Shown here: positions 6,649 through 10,567 of the stretch, piece after piece | Numbering within the stretch: position 1 is the stretch's first letter | Layout of the letters: each line of letters opens with the position of its first letter | Assembly: GCA_002729015.1 (NCBI GenBank) | Contig: PBVO01000153.1 | Location: 44,889-55,455, forward strand | Direction of reading: 5' to 3' | Length of the DNA: 10,567 nucleotides | Source of the DNA: Candidatus Poribacteria bacterium | GTDB lineage: Bacteria; Poribacteria; WGA-4E; UBA9662 | Translations under genes and position numbers: made by a program | The notes under the pieces: model-generated | What the model saw: the letters and a program-made list of their open reading frames with translations, nothing else | Databases searched by the model: none | What the model was told of the DNA's origin: nothing

Positions 6649-7779
6649 ATGGCACAAGTGAAACTTGAAGGTGTTGGCAAAGTCTATCCCGGTGACGTAA
6701 CAGCGGTAACCGATTTTAATTTGGATGTTGCCGATGGAGAATTTGTAGTTCTGGTTGGTCCTTCCGGTTGTGGAAAATCAACCACTCTACGGATGATTGC
6801 AGGCTTAGAAGAGATCACTACTGGTAATATTACCATTGATGATCGTTTAATCAATTGGGTTTCACCTAAGGATCGGGATATTGCCATGGTTTTTCAAAAC
6901 TATGCTCTGTACCCGCATATGAATGTTTACGACAACATGGCTTTTGGTCTGAAATTGCGCAAATTTAGTAAATCAGAAATCCAACAAAGAATTCACGAAA
7001 CTGCTCAAATGCTGGATTTGCAAGATCTATTATCTAGGAAACCGAAGCAACTTTCTGGTGGCCAACGACAAAGAGTAGCAGTAGGACGGGCAATCGTTCG
7101 CCAGCCAGCAGCTTTCTTATTTGACGAACCTCTCTCAAACTTAGATGCTAAATTGAGAGTTCAAATGAGGTTCGAAATTAAACGTTTACACAGCCAATTA
7201 AAGTCCACAATGTTATATGTTACTCATGACCAAATTGAAGCCATGACCATGGGTGATAGAATTGTAGTGATGAATGAAGGTCTAATCCAACAAGTCTCAG
7301 ACCCAATAACACTTTATGATCGTCCTGAAAATAAATTTGTGGCTAGTTTTATTGGTATGCCACCGATGAATTTTTTCTCCGGCCAAATCCAATCTATGGG
7401 ACCAGAACTGAATTTTGTTACGGCAGAAGGTGTTCAATTAGCTATTCCACCTAGTAGTATGTCAGAACAGTTAACACACTATCAAGGACGCAATCTGACA
7501 GCTGGAATACGACCAGAGGATTTAGAAATAAGCATTTCGGATTTTGGGGATAATGGTATTAGTGGTCAAGTTGACGTAATTGAACCAACCGGATCAGAGA
7601 TTCTAGTCTATGTCACTATCAACTCAACTGAACAAACGGTTGTATGTCGCGTAGACTCGGGCCAAAAGTGTAGTATTGGTGATTACGTTGCTTTGATTCT
7701 TCCATTATCTCATAAGACAGAATCAGCGAAGCAATACCTGCATTTTTTTGATAATGAGACTGGGCAACGTCTTAACTAG
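6649..7779 (+). CDS. Sugar ABC transporter ATPase, UgpC/MalK/MsmK type
   Basis: This 376-residue cytoplasmic ATPase energises the sugar importer encoded just upstream. Motifs: Walker A GPSGCGKST (37-45), Q-loop Gln83 in VFQNYALYPHM, signature LSGGQ (135-139), Walker B AFLFDE (155-160), D-loop SNLDAKLR (163-170) and H-loop His193 in YVTHDQ. From about residue 240 to the end lies the TOBE/OB-fold regulatory domain (GIRPEDLE at about 286-293) found in MalK, UgpC and MsmX. Length and domain order are normal. The ATG has a good AAGGA site (6637-6641) seven bases upstream, one of the few strong ribosome-binding sites in the window, so this subunit may be made independently of coupling. Hairpin-forming sequences flank the gene at 6603-6632 and 7771-7790. 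Such ATPases often serve several importers, so substrate cannot be inferred from it. Confidence 0.95.
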   Translation: MAQVKLEGVGKVYPGDVTAVTDFNLDVADGEFVVLVGPSGCGKSTTLRMIAGLEEITTGNITIDDRLINWVSPKDRDIAMVFQNYALYPHMNVYDNMAFGLKLRKFSKSEIQQRIHETAQMLDLQDLLSRKPKQLSGGQRQRVAVGRAIVRQPAAFLFDEPLSNLDAKLRVQMRFEIKRLHSQLKSTMLYVTHDQIEAMTMGDRIVVMNEGLIQQVSDPITLYDRPENKFVASFIGMPPMNFFSGQIQSMGPELNFVTAEGVQLAIPPSSMSEQLTHYQGRNLTAGIRPEDLEISISDFGDNGISGQVDVIEPTGSEILVYVTINSTEQTVVCRVDSGQKCSIGDYVALILPLSHKTESAKQYLHFFDNETGQRLN

Positions 7780-7790
7780 TAACAGTTAAG
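7771..7790 (+). repeat. Perfect 7-base-pair hairpin overlapping the ATPase stop codon
   Basis: CTTAACT (7771-7777) and AGTTAAG (7784-7790) are exact reverse complements separated by the six bases AGTAAC. The left arm contains the last two sense codons of the ATPase gene and the first base of its stop TAG (7777-7779). The stem is AT-rich and has no T tract after it, so termination is unlikely. It ends 15 bases before the ribosome-binding site of the next gene and may influence mRNA decay or coupling to that gene. Confidence 0.5.
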
Positions 7791-7817
7791 AGCATAACAA
7801 ATGGGAAGGGAGAACTA

Positions 7818-8891
7818 ATGGTGAATCTTTATGGTGAGAACCTGCTTCGATCTGACTTACAGAAGAGAGTCGGCGATATGTCTCAAATCGCAGGTTTACG
7901 TTCCTCAAATCGAACTGATGGCACCGAGAAGGGAGTCTCATCTATCGATTTCTATACTGGTACGGGTTTCACTTTTACGGTCTTGCCAGACCGTGGACTC
8001 GATATCTCAACTGCTAGCTATCGTGGGATTCCCCTTTGTTGGCGTTCCAGTACTGGTGATGTTGCACCTACTTTTTATGAACCATCTGGCAATGGTTGGC
8101 TACGCTCTTTTTACGGTGGCTTGCTAACTACTTGCGGAATGACAAACGTTGGCCCAGCCAACAAAGATGAGGACGAGACATTAGGCTTGCATGGGCGTGT
8201 ATCGAACATTCCAGCAACTAATGTCTGGGCCGACACTCGATGGGAAGGTGATCGTTATTGTATATGGGTACAAGGGAAAGTTCGAGAAACTTCAGTTTTT
8301 GGAACCAACTTGGAAAGAACTCGACGAATTACAACTGAGTTGGGGAGTAATTCTGTCAAGATCGAAGACATCGTAGAAAATATTGGTTGGCAACAATCAC
8401 CTCTAATGATTTTATTTCATATTAATGTTGGTTGGCCAATTTTAGGGCCAAATAGTGAACTGATCGCACCTTCTGAACGTGTTTCTCCCAGAGATGAGCA
8501 ATCAGCCAATGGGTTACACGATCAATTTAGCCAACCACAACCAGATTACCAAGAGCAGGTTTTTCTTCACGATATGTTGGCAGATGAAAGTAACCATGTT
8601 CACGTTGCGCTAGCTAATAGAGATTTTAATTCAGGAGAAGGTATTGGACTCTATGTTCGCTATCACAAAACACAGTTTCCCCGATTTGTTCAGTGGAAAA
8701 TGTTAGGTGAATCCGTTTACTGTGTCGGTTTGGAACCGGCTAATTGTGGCTTAGGTGGAAGAGCAACTGAACGTGCTAACGATAGTATAGAGTATTTAGA
8801 ACCTGGCGGTAGAAGACATTACGAAGTTGAAATTGGTGTTTTGACAAATAACACCCACATTGATGAAATGTCAGATTCCTTGAATACGTAA
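7818..8891 (+). CDS. DUF4432 aldose-1-epimerase-like protein
   Basis: This 357-residue protein matches the DUF4432 branch of the galactose-mutarotase-like fold, whose better-known members interconvert anomers of sugars. Family-like segments are FTVLPDRGLDIS (53-64), GGLLTTCGMTNVG (100-112), LGLHGRVSN (122-130), LFHINVGWP (199-207) and GLEPANC (304-310). His125, His201 and Glu306 are the likeliest active-site residues by analogy with aldose epimerases, where histidines and a glutamate do acid/base catalysis; this assignment is inference. No signal peptide is seen, so it should act in the cytoplasm on the imported compound. The start ATG 7818 has a strong AAGGGAG site (7806-7812) five bases upstream; GTG 7821 is less favourable. 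It follows the transporter ATPase by 38 bases, consistent with one operon. The exact substrate of this branch is not known to me. Confidence 0.8.
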   Translation: MVNLYGENLLRSDLQKRVGDMSQIAGLRSSNRTDGTEKGVSSIDFYTGTGFTFTVLPDRGLDISTASYRGIPLCWRSSTGDVAPTFYEPSGNGWLRSFYGGLLTTCGMTNVGPANKDEDETLGLHGRVSNIPATNVWADTRWEGDRYCIWVQGKVRETSVFGTNLERTRRITTELGSNSVKIEDIVENIGWQQSPLMILFHINVGWPILGPNSELIAPSERVSPRDEQSANGLHDQFSQPQPDYQEQVFLHDMLADESNHVHVALANRDFNSGEGIGLYVRYHKTQFPRFVQWKMLGESVYCVGLEPANCGLGGRATERANDSIEYLEPGGRRHYEVEIGVLTNNTHIDEMSDSLNT

Positions 8892-8956
8892 ATATAGAAT
8901 TCCACAAACTGGTCAAATTTTCAAAGATGTAGTCGTCTCATCTGTCATTAGGTTAA

Positions 8957-10306
8957 ATGGATATGCGTTTTAGAACAAATACAACTAGTACAACTGATTT
9001 TCTGAACCTACAAACACAAGATTATCAACATATTGACCGTGATCATATTTGGCACCCACTCTATCAACACAAGAATTTGAAAAATGCGGAACTGACGGTT
9101 TTTGAGCACGGCGAAGGTGTTTTTTTAACTGATAACGATGGGAGTCAATATCTGGATGCGTATTCGGGGTTGTGGAATGTCAATGTGGGTTACGGTCGCC
9201 AAGAAATCGCTGAAGCCGTTTACAGGCAAATACAGAAATTACCTTATTACCCCTTATCTCAAATTAATAAGCCTGCGTCTTTATTAGCCCATAAATTAGC
9301 AAAATTACTCCCTGGGAATCTGAATTACTCATTCTTTTGCAATAGTGGTTCAGAAGCCAACGAAACTGCCATTAAGATGGCACGCCAGTATGGAAAACAA
9401 AGATTTCCTAAAGAAAATCGGTATAAAATTATTAGTCGCTATCGTAGTTATCATGGCTTTACCTATGCAGCGATGTCTGCTACTGGCCAAGCTAGACGCC
9501 GGATTCCATATGAACCTTTAACTCCAGGCTTTAAGCATGTAGACCCGCTAAAGGTCGAAGAAATTGAGCAAGTTATACAATGGGAAGGACCACAGACTGT
9601 AGCGGCGGTGATCGCAGAGCCAATTATCGGTGGTGGAGGTGTAATTATCCCACCTGATGATTATTTCCCTCGTCTGCGAGAGATTTGTGACAAATACGGG
9701 TTACTATTGATTATAGACGAAGTGATTACTGGTTTCGGTCGAACTGGAGAACTTTTTGCTTGTCACCATTGGGATATTCAGCCAGATATTATTACTCTAG
9801 CCAAAGGAATTACAAGTGGGTATGTACCTCTTGGTGCTTGTGTTGCAACCGACCAAGTTTTTGATCAGTTTATAGGTGATGGAGAGGAAAGGTTAGAATT
9901 TGAGCAAGTTTGTACTTATGGAGGCCACCCAGTTGCTTGTGCGGCAGCTTTATCAAATATTGATATTTTGATGGGCGAGCAATTGTGGAAAAATTCATGT
10001 CAGGTTGGAACTTATATAGAGGAGAAACTGCAAAACTTAACTGATTTCGCGATAGTGAAAGAAGTAAGAGGTAAAGGTTTAATGATTGCAATTGAGTTAG
10101 TGGATACCAATGGCTTCAACCTACCAACAGCAGAAACAACCCAGATTGTTCATCAAATTAAGGAAAAAGGGATTCTTATTGGTAAAATTAGCCACGCTTT
10201 GGAAGAACCGGAAAATATTTTATTCGTAGCACCGCCTCTTATCTTGACACTTAAACAGGCTGACCAGATTGTTGATGTCATTTCATCCGTTATTTCATCC
10301 TACTGA
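8957..10306 (+). CDS. Class III PLP-dependent aminotransferase, similar to taurine/omega-amino-acid:pyruvate aminotransferases
   Basis: This 449-residue fold-type I enzyme should move an amino group between a primary amine or omega-amino acid and a keto acid such as pyruvate. Visible motifs: the PLP-phosphate segment FFCNSGSEANETAIKMAR (126-143), the ring-stacking region SYHG (164-167), IIDEVITGFGRTG (252-264) with Asp254 contacting the pyridine nitrogen, and TLAKG (280-284) with Lys283 forming the Schiff base; TYGGHP (320-325) follows. GLWNVNVGYGR (71-81) and NRYKIISRYRSYHG (154-167) closely recall taurine:pyruvate aminotransferase. Length is usual for the class. ATG 8957 was taken as start; ATG 8963, two codons on, has a similar claim, with AGG (8950-8952) as the only weak ribosome-binding site. 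It lies 65 bases after the DUF4432 gene with no terminator between. Donor and acceptor are not determined by the sequence. Confidence 0.87.
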   Translation: MDMRFRTNTTSTTDFLNLQTQDYQHIDRDHIWHPLYQHKNLKNAELTVFEHGEGVFLTDNDGSQYLDAYSGLWNVNVGYGRQEIAEAVYRQIQKLPYYPLSQINKPASLLAHKLAKLLPGNLNYSFFCNSGSEANETAIKMARQYGKQRFPKENRYKIISRYRSYHGFTYAAMSATGQARRRIPYEPLTPGFKHVDPLKVEEIEQVIQWEGPQTVAAVIAEPIIGGGGVIIPPDDYFPRLREICDKYGLLLIIDEVITGFGRTGELFACHHWDIQPDIITLAKGITSGYVPLGACVATDQVFDQFIGDGEERLEFEQVCTYGGHPVACAAALSNIDILMGEQLWKNSCQVGTYIEEKLQNLTDFAIVKEVRGKGLMIAIELVDTNGFNLPTAETTQIVHQIKEKGILIGKISHALEEPENILFVAPPLILTLKQADQIVDVISSVISSY

Positions 10307-10399
10307 GAAATAGTATTGTTGATTTGGATGATTAATAAGATAAGCTATTCATTCTTGAATCGGTAGGTAAGTCTATCTGACAAATTTTTCGGTTAAATT

Positions 10400-10567
10400 A
10401 TGTCAAAATACGTATTAGCAGAAAAAGAAATGGCTTTTTGGCAGTCAGTTCGTCAACAATTTTACCTGAGTAATAAGGTGTCTTATCTGCAGGGAGGAAC
10501 GGTTGGCCCTTCTCCTCGGCCAGTTACTGAATATGTCATTTCTCTCTTGCGGGAACTAGAATCTGAC
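10400..10567 (+). CDS. Class V PLP-dependent aminotransferase-like protein, N-terminal part (3' end outside window)
   Basis: Only the first 56 codons are in the window. The translation includes FWQSVRQQFYLSNKVSYLQG followed by GTVGPSPRPVTEYVISLLREL. This fits the start of class V aminotransferases of the isopenicillin-N-epimerase/cysteine-desulfurase-like group, where a short helix leads into a Y-L-x-x-G-[ST]-x-G motif that begins the PLP fold. The Schiff-base lysine lies beyond the edge, so activity cannot be judged. Members of the group act as aminotransferases, racemases, desulfurases or lyases. ATG 10400 is the first start in the frame with this similarity; no Shine-Dalgarno sequence precedes it. 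The gap of 93 bases after the class III gene holds no clear terminator, so co-transcription is possible. Confidence 0.72.
   Translation, partial: MSKYVLAEKEMAFWQSVRQQFYLSNKVSYLQGGTVGPSPRPVTEYVISLLRELESD

Noticed and set aside
8925..8943. AGATG/CATCT inverted repeat before the class III aminotransferase gene
   Set aside because: Only five base pairs with a nine-base loop and no T tract; likely chance.
10280..10302. Short direct repeat TTTCATCC near the end of the aminotransferase gene
   Set aside because: It encodes a repeated VISS dipeptide-like pattern within a helix end; two copies only, no mobile or regulatory signature.
10307..10399. Possible promoter (TTGTTG and TAAGAT) and AGATA/TATCT repeat before the last gene
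   Set aside because: The hexamers are only 14 bases apart and both imperfect, and the repeat arms are short and far apart. I see nothing convincing in this gap.

Overview
The window is a densely packed, all-forward stretch of a bacterial chromosome. Ten coding regions and the start of an eleventh fill almost all of it, and no gap exceeds about 95 bases. Base composition is AT-leaning (judged by eye, not counted), all three stop codons are used as stops, and ribosome-binding sites of the AAGGA type precede some genes. The host is probably a Gram-negative, perhaps aquatic, bacterium. The first block (PhnD-like binding protein, short PhnC-like ATPase, fused double PhnE-like permease) recalls transporters of gammaproteobacteria and cyanobacteria. 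The second block recalls sugar importers of planctomycetes, verrucomicrobia and related lineages. The taxon cannot be fixed from this window.

Region 1 (1-2464) is the end of a phosphonate/oxyanion-type ABC importer operon: the C-terminus of the binding protein, a complete ATPase, and a permease in which two PhnE-like halves are fused in one chain. The substrate could be phosphonate, phosphite or another oxyanion; relatives are sometimes labelled 'putative selenate', but nothing here decides.

Region 2 (about 2470-8891) looks like a sugar-uptake and processing operon. It begins after a candidate promoter and holds a hydroxypyruvate-isomerase-like TIM-barrel enzyme, a membrane-anchored family 1 solute-binding protein, two MalF/MalG-type permeases, a UgpC/MalK-type ATPase and a DUF4432 aldose-1-epimerase-like protein. 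Together these would bind a carbohydrate-like compound outside the inner membrane, import it, set its anomeric form and isomerise or epimerise it or a breakdown product.

Region 3 (8957-10567) adds a class III PLP aminotransferase that resembles taurine/omega-amino-acid:pyruvate aminotransferases and, cut by the window edge, a class V PLP enzyme. If they belong with region 2, the pathway would involve an amino group, which is unusual for a plain sugar operon.

Non-coding DNA is scarce but not featureless. Dyad symmetries lie in the promoter candidate before the isomerase gene and on both sides of the ATPase gene, and the first two share the half-site ATTGAT/ATCAAT. No tRNA, rRNA, CRISPR array, insertion sequence or convincing intrinsic terminator was seen.
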